Part shown: in pieces, positions 1 to 7,610 of the stretch
Layout: every line of letters starts with the position of its first letter
How positions within the stretch are numbered: position 1 is the first letter of the stretch
Source: Anthropogastromicrobium sp050944455
GTDB taxonomy: Bacteria; Bacillota; Clostridia; Lachnospirales; Lachnospiraceae
Length of the DNA: 37,901 nt
Reading direction: 5' to 3'
NCBI GenBank assembly: GCA_050944455.1
Contig: JBMNRC010000026.1
Coordinates: 1 to 37,901 of the forward strand
The notes under the pieces: model-generated
Told to the model about the DNA's origin: nothing
The model's database searches: none
Seen by the model: the letters and a program-made list of their open reading frames with translations, nothing else
Made by a program: the position numbers and the translations under genes

Positions 1-28
1 AGAATCCTAAAGCCATTTACTGTGGCAT

Positions 29-58
29 TTCAGGCCGCCTGGATGAAGACGGCCTGAA
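29..58. repeat. Inverted repeat at window edge
   Basis: A perfect 9-bp inverted repeat (TTCAGGCCG and CGGCCTGAA, 12-base loop) lies just beyond the point where the SpaA-domain gene loses homology to its family. There is no U-tract, so it does not look like an ordinary terminator. Bases 1-112 show no recognisable gene. They may belong to a mobile or rearranged segment that interrupted the adhesin, but the window ends too soon to tell. Confidence 0.45.
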
Positions 59-112
59 TACTTGTGCCAAAAATACTCTCCATTTTCTTTCAATTTCCTC
101 CTTGACTTTTAC

Positions 113-2443
113 TTAGCAGGCTGTTGTCAGAATCGCGACGGCCCGATCGGATGTCTCCGAAGCGTCCTGCGCGTCGCTCAGGGAAGAATAGATTCCGAAT
201 ACCGACCCGGCGAGCGGTGCTGTTTTGCCGGTCTCCTCGTCCAGGCCCTGCTTTCGGATTTCAATTTTTCCCGGATTCGGCGTGTTTTCCGCGGTGAAAC
301 TGAACTCCTGACCAGCTTTGCTGATCGTGACTTCAGCGGAGAAACTGCCGGTGTATCCCTCGGGATTGGCCGTCTCCACCACCCGGAATTTCCCGGTATT
401 GTCCGGCGTATAGTAAATTCTGCCGCCTGAGACCGTCTTTCCGGTGCTGCGCACCGTATAACTGGTAACCTGATGGATACCTCCGCCCTCATTGGTCAGG
501 ATTCCGACGTCCTGATAGTTCCCGGCGGCGCCGCTCCATTCCTGCAGGGTGAAAGAGCCGCCTGGGATGGCCGTCCCGTCGGCCGCGTCGGTTTTCAGGA
601 CTTTCAGCGTTCCGCTCCACTCATCATTCGTTACCTGCTGCGCCGCGGTGCTGTCTTTCTCCACGGCGACCGTCCAGACCGTCGAGGTATCCGGCGTAAA
701 GCCATCCGGCGCGGATTTTTCCTTCAGGTAATAAGTTCCTGCGTTCAGCCCGGCAGCCTGAAAGCTTCCGCTGCTGTCAGTCGTATACTCCCCGATCAGA
801 GACGTGCAGGCCTGATCCACATACAGATCGAACACTGCACCGGCCGCGGCCGTTCCGGTGTACTTTCCCTTTTTCGAGACCGACAGATTTCCTTTTTCAG
901 GCTCGGTGTACGGCACAAGCACATACCGGACGTTACTGCCGGATTTGCCTGTGGTGAGGTTGTTCACCGAAACGCCGAACCGGGTGTTCAGGGCGTCCAC
1001 CCGGTAGATGGAGTTGTAGGGGCCGGAATAGCCGTCCGCGCCGCGGTTCATGTCGGTGCCGAGGTACCTGGCGTCCGTCCACACATTCGGGTTTCCGGAA
1101 ACACGGTTTGTTCCGTTCAAAAGGCTCATGCTTACCCCGTAGGTCGAACTGAGCAGATTTTTGAGGTATGTTTCCGTCGCCGTCACGATGGCAGAGGCGT
1201 TGGTATTCGGATCATACCCGCTGTCCTGCCTGGGAATGCTGCCCAGCGAGATGGCGGCGTGGCCGGAACTGGCGCCTGGCAAAATAAAGATCATGATGGT
1301 ACCCGGGGTGCTGAACGCCGCCGGGTTGGACAGCACGTCCGTGTTTTTGGCTGTCAGCTGATAGGAGATGGATCCGCCGCTTCCGGAGAACGTCACGACG
1401 CTTCCGATGTCAAGGCCGCTGCACAGCTGATCCCAGCCCGCGGTTGTGTCTGGCACATTCTGCGTAATCCCCAGGGAGGTAAAGCAGCTGTAAAGCAGGC
1501 CGCTGCAGTCATAGTAATCAGGGCCGAGGCGGTTCGCCTGGGAATAGCCCGCGCCGAGCCGGGAAAGTGCCTGGGCGACGATCTGCGACGCAGTCCCCTT
1601 CGCTGAGGACGCGGCCGCCGCCCTGCGCGGTCCGCTCTGAAACGTCATCGCCGATGACGCCAGCTCATCTCCTTCGGCTGCGGTTTCCTCATCAGTATAA
1701 ATACGGAACAAATGTTCTGTTTTTTCCGCTGATGTTTCTTCGGCCGTCGAATCTTCCGACGTGTTCTCTTCTTCTGTCGTTTCTCCCGGCTTCGTTTCCT
1801 CGGCCGTACTCTCTTCTTCCGCGTTTTCTCCCGGCTTCGTTTCCCCCGCCGTACTCTCTTCTTCCGTGGTTTCTCCCGGCTTCGTTTCCTCGGCCGTGTT
1901 TTCTTCTTCTGTCGTTCCTTCTGATTCCGTTTCTTCCGCTGTCCCCGCTTCCGCCGAATCTATGTCTACATCGGCTGCCGCTGCAGTATCCACGGAATCC
2001 GTACTGTTTTCCCCGGCATCCCCTGATGTTCCGGTGCTGTCAGAAACCGTCTCTCCGCTGTCTGTAACGGTCCCGGCATTTTTTGAATCAGCCGTTCCGC
2101 CGCCCGAAACACTGGCTGAACTCTCCGTGACGATCTCATCACTGTCGGAATCGGCTGTTCCGCCGGAAGCCTCGCCGGTTGAGTCCTCCTCCGTCTCTGC
2201 TGACAGGGCCTCCTCCGCAGTGCTTCCTGCTGAATCATCAGACCCATCGGGTGGAAGCGATTCCGTTCCGGAAAGTTCCGTGTCCTGCTCTTCCCTGATC
2301 ACAGAAACCGCCTGCAGACGATTGCTTTTCTCCGGTGTGCCCGCAGACATCATTGACGCATACCCCGCCTGCGGAAACGCCAGTGCCGCTGTACAGACAA
2401 TGCCGCACATCAGGGCTCTGATCCGTTGCTTGCATTTTCTCAT
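113..2443 (-). CDS. Secreted NlpC/P60 protein with SpaA-type domains, 3'-truncated
   Basis: Predicted cell-surface protein of 776 residues. The start at 2443 has an AAAGGGGAG ribosome site, and the first ~30 residues form a signal peptide. Residues 40-275 are Glu/Thr/Ser-rich, with three 15-residue repeats (TAEETKPGETTEEES type). Residues 283-405 are an NlpC/P60 peptidase-like domain with the catalytic Cys313 (YYDCSGLLY) and a plausible His395 (SGHAAISLG). Then come SpaA/Cna-B-like domains at about 516-605 and 611-722, and a third starting at 725. These usually form isopeptide-stabilised stalks and end in an LPXTG anchor. Here the third domain stops after AVAILTTAC, with no anchor or membrane helix. 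No other frame after the stop restores the domain, so foreign or rearranged DNA seems to have replaced the 3' end. Expression probably comes from the promoter at 2812-2840, past an attenuator-like terminator. Cell-wall hydrolase/adhesin is inference from domains. Confidence 0.85.
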   Translation of the reverse strand: MRKCKQRIRALMCGIVCTAALAFPQAGYASMMSAGTPEKSNRLQAVSVIREEQDTELSGTESLPPDGSDDSAGSTAEEALSAETEEDSTGEASGGTADSDSDEIVTESSASVSGGGTADSKNAGTVTDSGETVSDSTGTSGDAGENSTDSVDTAAAADVDIDSAEAGTAEETESEGTTEEENTAEETKPGETTEEESTAGETKPGENAEEESTAEETKPGETTEEENTSEDSTAEETSAEKTEHLFRIYTDEETAAEGDELASSAMTFQSGPRRAAAASSAKGTASQIVAQALSRLGAGYSQANRLGPDYYDCSGLLYSCFTSLGITQNVPDTTAGWDQLCSGLDIGSVVTFSGSGGSISYQLTAKNTDVLSNPAAFSTPGTIMIFILPGASSGHAAISLGSIPRQDSGYDPNTNASAIVTATETYLKNLLSSTYGVSMSLLNGTNRVSGNPNVWTDARYLGTDMNRGADGYSGPYNSIYRVDALNTRFGVSVNNLTTGKSGSNVRYVLVPYTEPEKGNLSVSKKGKYTGTAAAGAVFDLYVDQACTSLIGEYTTDSSGSFQAAGLNAGTYYLKEKSAPDGFTPDTSTVWTVAVEKDSTAAQQVTNDEWSGTLKVLKTDAADGTAIPGGSFTLQEWSGAAGNYQDVGILTNEGGGIHQVTSYTVRSTGKTVSGGRIYYTPDNTGKFRVVETANPEGYTGSFSAEVTISKAGQEFSFTAENTPNPGKIEIRKQGLDEETGKTAPLAGSVFGIYSSLSDAQDASETSDRAVAILTTAC
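1763..1897 (-). repeat. Three in-frame 45-bp repeats in the adhesin linker
   Basis: Three successive 15-codon units (residues about 183-227 of the NlpC/P60-SpaA protein) encode near-identical TAEETKPGETTEEES peptides. The 45-bp period matches the 46-47-bp periods of several non-coding arrays in this window. Confidence 0.8.
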
Positions 2444-2693
2444 TGCTCCGCTCCCCTTTCTGCAGCTTTTGCTGCTTCCGGTGAATGAATGCCGCACCGC
2501 GGATGATACGGAAATCCTCCCAGAAGATCGTGCCATCCGGCACCTGCAGACAAAAGCATTCAGGATTTCAGGAATGTCCCCTGCAGATACGGATTTCACT
2601 GAAATGCGGATCGGAGCCTGCTGATGCGGAGCAGGCTGCCCTTTCAGGTCTCTGGAAGAAACGCAGTTGCAGGGCCGCCGGGATCCACCGCAT

Positions 2694-2751
2694 AAAAAAA
2701 CTGCCTCCGCAGAGGCTGCGGCGCTTAAGCCTGACCTCTGCAGAAGCAGTT
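2694..2751 (-). terminator. Strong intrinsic terminator / attenuator in the adhesin leader
   Basis: A long stem (2735-2751 pairing with 2699-2715, CCTCTGC core, one or two mismatches) is followed on the minus strand by seven T. It lies about 55 bases downstream of the predicted start from the 2812-2840 promoter and 250 bases before the NlpC/P60-SpaA start codon. It could therefore act as an attenuator of that gene. It would also stop read-through from the HPr-like gene. Confidence 0.75.
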
Positions 2752-2782
2752 CTTTTGTATCACGCGATTTTCGGTTCACCGG

Positions 2783-2805
2783 ACAGGAGCCTGTCGGCTC
2801 CCTGT
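2783..2805 (-). promoter_or_regulatory. 5' stem-loop of adhesin leader RNA
   Basis: ACAGGAGCC pairs with GGCTCCCTGT (one bulged base) around a 4-base loop, at the very 5' end of the transcript expected from the promoter at 2812-2840. With the terminator at 2694-2751 it makes a compact structured leader. I could not assign it to a known riboswitch class. Confidence 0.4.
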
Positions 2806-2811
2806 ACAAAC

Positions 2812-2840
2812 AGCATACTAGTGGAAAACGGAACTTTCAA
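2812..2840 (-). promoter_or_regulatory. Predicted sigma-A promoter for the NlpC/P60-SpaA gene
   Basis: The minus strand shows TTGAAA, a 17-base spacer and TATGCT. The transcript would start near 2805, giving a leader of about 360 bases before the start codon at 2443. The motif is a good but not perfect match, and nothing else nearby fits better. Confidence 0.5.
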
Positions 2841-2912
2841 CCTGATTCTTTCGACAATTTCGTCCCGGGTTTCATGGATTCGACCATGAAAACGACTTCA
2901 CCCTGAGAGATC

Positions 2913-2924
2913 GGAAACGTTTCC
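2913..2924. promoter_or_regulatory. cre-like palindrome
   Basis: GGAAACGTTTCC is a perfect 12-base palindrome. In its flanks it matches the CcpA cre consensus (WTGNAANCGNWNNCW) at all but the last position on the minus strand. It lies 20 bases past the HPr-like gene and about 75 bases upstream of the -35 of the adhesin promoter. HPr phosphorylated on Ser46 is the CcpA co-effector, which makes the location next to an HPr-like gene suggestive. The link is inference. Confidence 0.45.
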
Positions 2925-2943
2925 AATCCCGGGCAAAAAAAAT

Positions 2944-3165
2944 TCAGGCCGCAAGCTGGTTTAAGACAACCTCAAACTGCTCATCCCTCTCAGGATATTT
3001 CACAGTAAGCTCATGAGTCAGGTCAAGGCTGAATACACCCATAATCGACTTTGCGCTGACGGTCATTCTGTCATTGGACACATCGATGTGGAAATCACAT
3101 CTGCTTGCCGCGTTGACGAAAGGCTGAACCGTTTCACGGGATAACCTGATTTTTCTGGTATACAT
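2944..3165 (-). CDS. HPr-like (Crh-like) protein lacking the active-site histidine
   Basis: A 73-residue protein of the HPr fold. The region around Ser40 (AKSIMGVFSLDL) matches the Ser46 phosphorylation loop of HPr/Crh, the target of HPr kinase. The usual GxHARPA segment with His15, which takes phosphate from enzyme I, is missing: the N-terminus reads LSRETVQPFVNAAS instead. A PTS phospho-carrier role is therefore unlikely, and a regulatory Crh-like role in carbon catabolite control is more plausible. The start has a TTGGAG ribosome site about eight bases upstream. A promoter lies at 3354-3382 and a cre-like palindrome just past the stop. Short HPr relatives without His15 occur in Clostridia, so this is a family trait and not damage. 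Fold call is firm; function is inferred. Confidence 0.8.
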   Translation of the reverse strand: MYTRKIRLSRETVQPFVNAASRCDFHIDVSNDRMTVSAKSIMGVFSLDLTHELTVKYPERDEQFEVVLNQLAA

Positions 3166-3353
3166 TTATATCACTCCAATCTTAAAGAGAGTTTGTCTGA
3201 AAATCCAGATCCGATGCCGTGTCATCCGCCGCCGGACAGAAAACCCGGAACATCCAGATCAGCTGGCTGCCGCTCCGCCTGCCGCTTCCGGTTCGCTGCC
3301 TGTCCGGAAGACTGCGGGCTGGCCTGCGGTCAAATCTCCCGCAGACCGGTTAC

Positions 3354-3382
3354 TATATAGCATCTCATGGTGGGCTTGTCAA
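3354..3382 (-). promoter_or_regulatory. Predicted promoter of the HPr-like gene
   Basis: The minus strand has a perfect TTGACA, a 17-base spacer and TATATA (TATAGT follows two bases on). It lies about 190 bases before the start codon at 3165, so a leader of about 180 bases is expected. Confidence 0.6.
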
Positions 3383-3990
3383 AAAAAGAACAACTCCCGC
3401 ACAGATTGACTATTTTTGATGAAATCGCAGTATTTTTTCAGCCGTTTTATTCCCAAAATAGGCAAATCTAACGCATTGTTTGCCGTCACAATATTCAAAT
3501 TCTGTTGAAGTGAGTGCCAGAGAGGTTTTCTGAATTGAATTTTTCTCCGTTTCTGCGGTATTCAGGCCGGAAATCGGTACAGATTCCGGCGGAAACCGTC
3601 TGATACCGCCATTTTTTGTCAAATTGACAAAGATATATTCACCATGGTTTCAAAAGAATTATACATTCTTCGTCCGTTTTATACATCCGTTTTTCCGAAA
3701 TATATTCACTGTGCCAAAGCAAAGTGCATAAAATCCGGATCAGGGCAGTCAGAGGGCCTCAGGTTTCACAAACTTTGGTGCTTTCCATTCAGTTTCACCT
3801 GTCCGCCGCATATCCGGCTTTTCACAGCAGCACAGTCATCAGGCATTTTCTGTCACTGCCTTCCGTCCTCCTGCCCGTGCCGCCGCCTCCCGTAACACAG
3901 CCGCGCAAAAACAGAACGTGCGGAAAATGAACCGGGCAAAAACAAACCGGGTAATAAACGGCCGGATAATAAACAGGCCGGGTAATAAAT
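3383..3990. other. Gene-free stretch, partly AT-rich
   Basis: No convincing gene is seen. About 3383-3760 is clearly more AT-rich than its surroundings. A 70-codon minus-strand frame (3410-3622) needs a TTG start, has no ribosome site and matches no family I recognise. Bases 3616-3630 form a perfect 7+7 inverted repeat (TTGTCAA A TTGACAA) that looks like an operator. The composition change suggests a decayed insertion or an acquired segment. Confidence 0.5.
3616..3630. promoter_or_regulatory. Perfect inverted repeat, possible operator
   Basis: TTGTCAA and TTGACAA are separated by one A. The palindrome sits alone in a gene-free region, about 230 bases upstream of the -35 of the HPr-like promoter. 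Which protein would bind it is unknown. Confidence 0.3.
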
Positions 3991-3992
3991 GG

Positions 3993-4046
3993 GCCGGCCG
4001 GTATGTTTCCAGACCGGCCGGTATGTTTCCATACCGGCCGGTCTGG
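3993..4046 (-). terminator. Tandem GC-rich repeat and 17-bp hairpin after tpiA
   Basis: Two 20-base units ending in CCGGCCGGTATGTTTCCA (3993-4032) run into a third partial unit. As a result 4009-4025 and 4030-4046 form a perfect 17-bp stem with a 4-base loop. It lies 24 bases after the tpiA stop codon, where a terminator of the glycolytic operon is expected. There is no clear U-tract, so it may stabilise the 3' end instead of terminating by itself. Confidence 0.55.
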
Positions 4047-4069
4047 AAAATTCTGCCGCTCAGGAAAAA

Positions 4070-4822
4070 TCACTTGTCGTAGTTGACAATCTTTCCGAAA
4101 TCCGGCTTCAGGGACGCGCCGCCGATCAGTCCGCCGTCGATGTCCGGCTTTGCCAGCAGTTCTTTGCAGTTTCCGGCGTTCATGGAGCCGCCGTACTGAA
4201 TGCGGATCGTTTCTGCGGTGTCAGCGTCATAGATCTCGCCGATCACATCGCGGATAGCCTTGCAGACTTCCTCAGCCTGGTCAGCGGTAGCGGTCTTTCC
4301 GGTTCCGATTGCCCAGATCGGCTCATAAGCGATGGTAACTTTCTTCGCGTCGTCAGCGGAAACGCCCTGGAAAGCGATCTTGATCTGCATGCGGATCCAG
4401 TCGAAGCAGATGCCCTGCTCTCTCTGCTCCAGGGATTCGCCGCAGCAGACAATCGGCTTCAGGCCCTTTTCGAGAGCCTTCTTCAGCTTTTTGTTGATAT
4501 CCGCGTCGGTCTCATGGAAATACCCTCTTCTCTCGGAATGTCCCATGATGACATACTCAGCGCCGGCATCCAGCAGCATATCGGCCGAAATTTCTCCGGT
4601 GTAAGCGCCTTTGTCCTCAAAATAAAGGTTCTCGCCGCCGACATGGATGTTCGTCCCTTTGACCGCCTGGACAACCGGGACGATATCGATAGCCGGAACG
4701 CAGAAAACAACGTCGACGTCCGCGTCCGCGACAAGCGGGATCAGTGTCTTCGCGAGCTCTACAGCTTCGGACGGAGTCTTGTTCATCTTCCAGTTTCCGG
4801 CAATAATCTTCTTTCTGGCCAT
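4070..4822 (-). CDS. tpiA: Triosephosphate isomerase
   Basis: Interconverts dihydroxyacetone phosphate and glyceraldehyde 3-phosphate in glycolysis, in the cytoplasm. The protein has 250 residues, the usual length. Lys12 (GNWKMN), His95 (MGHSERR) and the catalytic base Glu167 (AYEPIWAIGTGK) are present, as are the C-terminal phosphate-binding GGSM and GLIGGASL segments. The start at 4822 is chosen because AAGGAG lies six to seven bases upstream; the frame stays open upstream but without a better site. It is last in gap-pgk-tpiA, 104 bases after pgk with a stem-loop in the gap, and is followed by a strong hairpin. Confidence 0.98.
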   Translation of the reverse strand: MARKKIIAGNWKMNKTPSEAVELAKTLIPLVADADVDVVFCVPAIDIVPVVQAVKGTNIHVGGENLYFEDKGAYTGEISADMLLDAGAEYVIMGHSERRGYFHETDADINKKLKKALEKGLKPIVCCGESLEQREQGICFDWIRMQIKIAFQGVSADDAKKVTIAYEPIWAIGTGKTATADQAEEVCKAIRDVIGEIYDADTAETIRIQYGGSMNAGNCKELLAKPDIDGGLIGGASLKPDFGKIVNYDK

Positions 4823-4873
4823 GGTATTCTCCTTCCGGCGGCAGTTCCGCCGCCGTTCTCTCACATAAATCGT

Positions 4874-4911
4874 GCCTGCCGGGCGAAAGCTCGGCCTTCA
4901 CCCCGGCAGGC
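4874..4911 (-). promoter_or_regulatory. Intercistronic stem-loop between pgk and tpiA
   Basis: GCCTGCCGGG pairs perfectly with CCCGGCAGGC. No T-run follows, so this is more likely an RNA processing or stability hairpin than a terminator. Such elements commonly set different transcript levels within glycolytic operons. Confidence 0.5.
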
Positions 4912-4926
4912 GCGGAAAAATCAGTC

Positions 4927-6168
4927 TCAGTCTTTGTCGTCAGCGGAAACAACGCCCGGAAGCGCCTTGCCCTCGAGGAACTCAAGAGAAGCGCCGCCGC
5001 CGGTGGAGATATGGGTCATCTTGTCCGCATATCCGAGCTGGTTCACAGCAGCCGCGGAATCGCCGCCGCCGATGATAGTGGTGGCGTCAGTCTCAGCGAG
5101 CGCTGCGGCGACAGCCTTGGTGCCTGCGGCAAGAACCGGGTTTTCAAACACGCCCATCGGTCCGTTCCAGACAACTGTCTTTGCGGACTTGACGGCATTC
5201 GTGTAAAGCTCGATGGTCTTCGGGCCGATATCCATTCCCATGCGGTCTGCCGGGATCTTCATGGTGTCGACAACCTCGGTTTTGATGTTCGGATCATCGA
5301 TCGGATCCGGGAAGGACGCGGTGACGACGGTATCCACCGGAAGCAGGAGGGTCTTTCCAAGTTTCTTTGCCTTGTCAAGCATCTCCTTGCAGTAGTCGAT
5401 CTTGGTATCGTCCACCAGGGAAGTTCCGATCTCGCCGCCCTGCGCCTTGATGAAGGTGTAGGCCATGCCGCCGCCGATGATCAGGGTGTCGCACTTTTCC
5501 AGCAGGTTGGAGATAACGTTGAGCTTGTCCGCGACCTTTGCTCCTCCGAGGATAGCGACGAACGGACGGACCGGGTTCTCAACAGCATTGCCGAGGAACT
5601 TAATCTCCTTCTGCATCAGGTAGCCGACTGCGCAGTTGCCGCCCTTCGCGCGGATGTACTTGGTAACGACAGAAACGGAAGCGTGCGCTCTGTGAGCGGA
5701 TCCGAACGCGTCGCACACATAATCGTCCGCCAGATCGGCAAGCTCTTTCGCGAAGCCATCGCCTGCCACTTCCGGCTTGGTCTCTTCCTTGCCTCTGAAA
5801 CGAGTGTTCTGGAGAAGGATGACATCGCCCGGCTTCATCTCGGCAACAGCCTTCGTCGCCGCTTCGCCCGTGACGTTGTAATCAGAGATGAATTTTACTT
5901 CCTTGCCGAGCTTCTCGGAAAGTCTCTTCGCGACCGGTGCCAGGGACTCGCCCTCGTTCGGCCCGTTCTTTACCTTGCCGAGGTGGGAGCAGAGGATGAC
6001 CTTCGCGCCTTCGCCCATCAGTTTTTTGATTGTCGGAAGCGCCGCAACGATACGGGTCTCATCGGTGATCTCACCGTTCTTGAGCGGTACGTTGAAGTCG
6101 CATCTGACAAGAACTCTTCTGCCGGCCGCATTGAAATCGTCAACCGTCTTCTTATTCAGTGTTGCCAT
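4927..6168 (-). CDS. pgk: Phosphoglycerate kinase
   Basis: Transfers phosphate from 1,3-bisphosphoglycerate to ADP, the first ATP-yielding step of glycolysis. The protein has 413 residues. Family marks are the N-terminal substrate loop RVLVRCDFNVPLKNG with the following DETRI, a central GGAKVADKLNVI, the GGGMAYTF segment and the C-terminal GGGDSAAAV nucleotide loop. The start at 6168 (MATLNKKT) is preceded by AAAGAGG. It lies 186 bases after gap, a gap that holds an 11-bp stem-loop, and is probably transcribed with gap and tpiA. Confidence 0.98.
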   Translation of the reverse strand: MATLNKKTVDDFNAAGRRVLVRCDFNVPLKNGEITDETRIVAALPTIKKLMGEGAKVILCSHLGKVKNGPNEGESLAPVAKRLSEKLGKEVKFISDYNVTGEAATKAVAEMKPGDVILLQNTRFRGKEETKPEVAGDGFAKELADLADDYVCDAFGSAHRAHASVSVVTKYIRAKGGNCAVGYLMQKEIKFLGNAVENPVRPFVAILGGAKVADKLNVISNLLEKCDTLIIGGGMAYTFIKAQGGEIGTSLVDDTKIDYCKEMLDKAKKLGKTLLLPVDTVVTASFPDPIDDPNIKTEVVDTMKIPADRMGMDIGPKTIELYTNAVKSAKTVVWNGPMGVFENPVLAAGTKAVAAALAETDATTIIGGGDSAAAVNQLGYADKMTHISTGGGASLEFLEGKALPGVVSADDKD

Positions 6169-6269
6169 GGTGATTACCTCTTTCTGAATTCTGATGATTT
6201 TCTGAAAAGGGAGGAGAGAATACCCGGGAGCATCGCGAATAAGCTCCTGCCGGATATTCTGACCAGAAA

Positions 6270-6303
6270 GAGAGGTCCGGGGCCCTCAGGCTCCGGACCT
6301 CTC
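6270..6303 (-). terminator. Partial terminator between gap and pgk
   Basis: GAGAGGTCCGG pairs with CCGGACCTCTC over a 12-base loop. Only a short TTTCT follows on the minus strand. It probably allows partial read-through, giving more gap than pgk-tpiA message. Confidence 0.5.
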
Positions 6304-6354
6304 CGAAATTCTGATGTGATAGGCAGATGACTGCCATTCAGGCGGGAACCCGAA

Positions 6355-7368
6355 TTACTTGCTGATCAGAGAACCGAAATACTTGATGGTTCTGACCATC
6401 TGGCTGGTGTAGGAGTTCTCGTTGTCGTACCAGGAAACAACCTGTACGAGGGTGTCGCCATCCGGAAGAGGAAGAACCTTGGTCTGGGTAGCGTCGAAGA
6501 TAGAACCAGCGGTGCTGTTGATGATATCGGAGGAAACGATCTCATCGGTGTTGTAAGCGAAGGACTCGCTCTCCTCAGCCTTCATCGCCGCGTTGACCTG
6601 CTCTGCGGTCCACTTGCCGGTGACAACAGCGTCAAGGATGGTGGTGGAGCCGGTAGCTACCGGAACACGCTGTGCAGCGCCGTTCAGCTTGCCGTCAAGT
6701 TCCGGAAGAACAAGGCCGATAGCCTTTGCTGCGCCGGAGGATGCCGGAGTGATGTTCTGAGCTGCTGCTCTGGAACGGCGGAGGTTGCCCTTGCGCTGCG
6801 GTCCGTCGAGGATCATCTGATCGCCGGTGTAAGCGTGGATGGTGGTCATGAAGCCGCTCTTGATCGGAGAAAGATCATTCAGGGCCTTAGCCATCGGAGC
6901 CAGGCAGTTGGTGGTGCAGGAAGCAGCGGAAATGATCTGATCATCAGCGGTCAGAGTCTTGTGGTTTACATTGTAAACGATGGTCTTCAGATCCTTGCCA
7001 GCCGGAGCGGAAATGACGACGTGCTTTGCGCCGGCATTGATGTGAGCCATGGATTTTTCCTTGGAAGTGTAGAAACCGGTGCACTCAAGAACAACATCGA
7101 TGTCGAGTTCCTTCCACGGAAGATTAGCGGCATCCTTTTCCTTGTAGATGGTGATCTTCTTGCCGTTGACGATAATAGCATCATCAGCTGCCTCAACGGT
7201 TCCATTGTATCTGCCATGAGTGGTATCGTACTTCAGAAGATAAGCAAGCATCTCCGGGCTGGTCAGATCGTTGATTGCTACAACTTCATAACCTTCAGCC
7301 TGGAACATCTGTCTGAAAGCAAGACGGCCGATACGGCCAAAACCATTGATAGCTACTCTTACTGCCAT
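6355..7368 (-). CDS. gap: Glyceraldehyde-3-phosphate dehydrogenase
   Basis: NAD-dependent oxidation and phosphorylation of glyceraldehyde 3-phosphate, in the cytoplasm. The protein has 337 residues. It carries the Rossmann start INGFGRIGRL, the active-site Cys151 (SAASCTTNCLAP) and His178 (TTIHAYTGDQ), and the C-terminal WYDNENSY. The Asp in INDL at about residue 34 fits NAD preference. The start at 7368 follows a GGAGG-type site. A good promoter at 7430-7458 makes it the first gene of the gap-pgk-tpiA unit. Confidence 0.98.
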   Translation of the reverse strand: MAVRVAINGFGRIGRLAFRQMFQAEGYEVVAINDLTSPEMLAYLLKYDTTHGRYNGTVEAADDAIIVNGKKITIYKEKDAANLPWKELDIDVVLECTGFYTSKEKSMAHINAGAKHVVISAPAGKDLKTIVYNVNHKTLTADDQIISAASCTTNCLAPMAKALNDLSPIKSGFMTTIHAYTGDQMILDGPQRKGNLRRSRAAAQNITPASSGAAKAIGLVLPELDGKLNGAAQRVPVATGSTTILDAVVTGKWTAEQVNAAMKAEESESFAYNTDEIVSSDIINSTAGSIFDATQTKVLPLPDGDTLVQVVSWYDNENSYTSQMVRTIKYFGSLISK

Positions 7369-7429
7369 GATTTTTTCCTCCTGATTTGATCGAACTGATG
7401 AATTGTTAAAATTTCATCATACGGTTTAT

Positions 7430-7458
7430 ATTTTACACTATCGGAACCCCGTTGGCAA
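7430..7458 (-). promoter_or_regulatory. Predicted promoter of the gap-pgk-tpiA operon
   Basis: The minus strand has TTGCCA, a 17-base spacer and TAAAAT. Transcription would start near 7423, giving a 55-base leader before gap. Confidence 0.65.
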
Positions 7459-7551
7459 GGGCATTTTTTCATTTTCCCAATCATCCTCCGGCGGATGAAA
7501 ATCCCCGGGCAGGCTCCGAATATAAAAAGATCATTTCCTTGCTCCGCATAC

Positions 7552-7586
7552 AAAAAAAGAACAGCCCCTTTCGGAAACTGTTCTTT
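7552..7586 (-). terminator. Intrinsic terminator of the lipoprotein gene
   Basis: AAAGAACAG and CTGTTCTTT form a 9-bp stem over a 13-base loop, followed on the minus strand by seven T. It lies 25 bases past the lipoprotein stop and separates it from the gap operon. Confidence 0.85.
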
Positions 7587-7610
7587 CATCAGCATCATGC
7601 CCGATACAGA

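Noticed and set aside
2694..2940. ydaO (c-di-AMP) riboswitch before the NlpC/P60 gene
   Set aside because: The expected core motifs were not found on reading; kept only as an unassigned structured leader.
3410..3622. 70-codon minus-strand frame
   Set aside because: It needs a TTG start inside a palindrome, has no ribosome site and a stop ten codons upstream. Similarity to transposon-borne small proteins was too weak to claim.
5011..6330. Long open frames on the plus strand opposite pgk, tpiA, pepF, the histidine kinase and others
   Set aside because: These are complements of well-identified genes, with arginine-rich improbable proteins and no ribosome sites.
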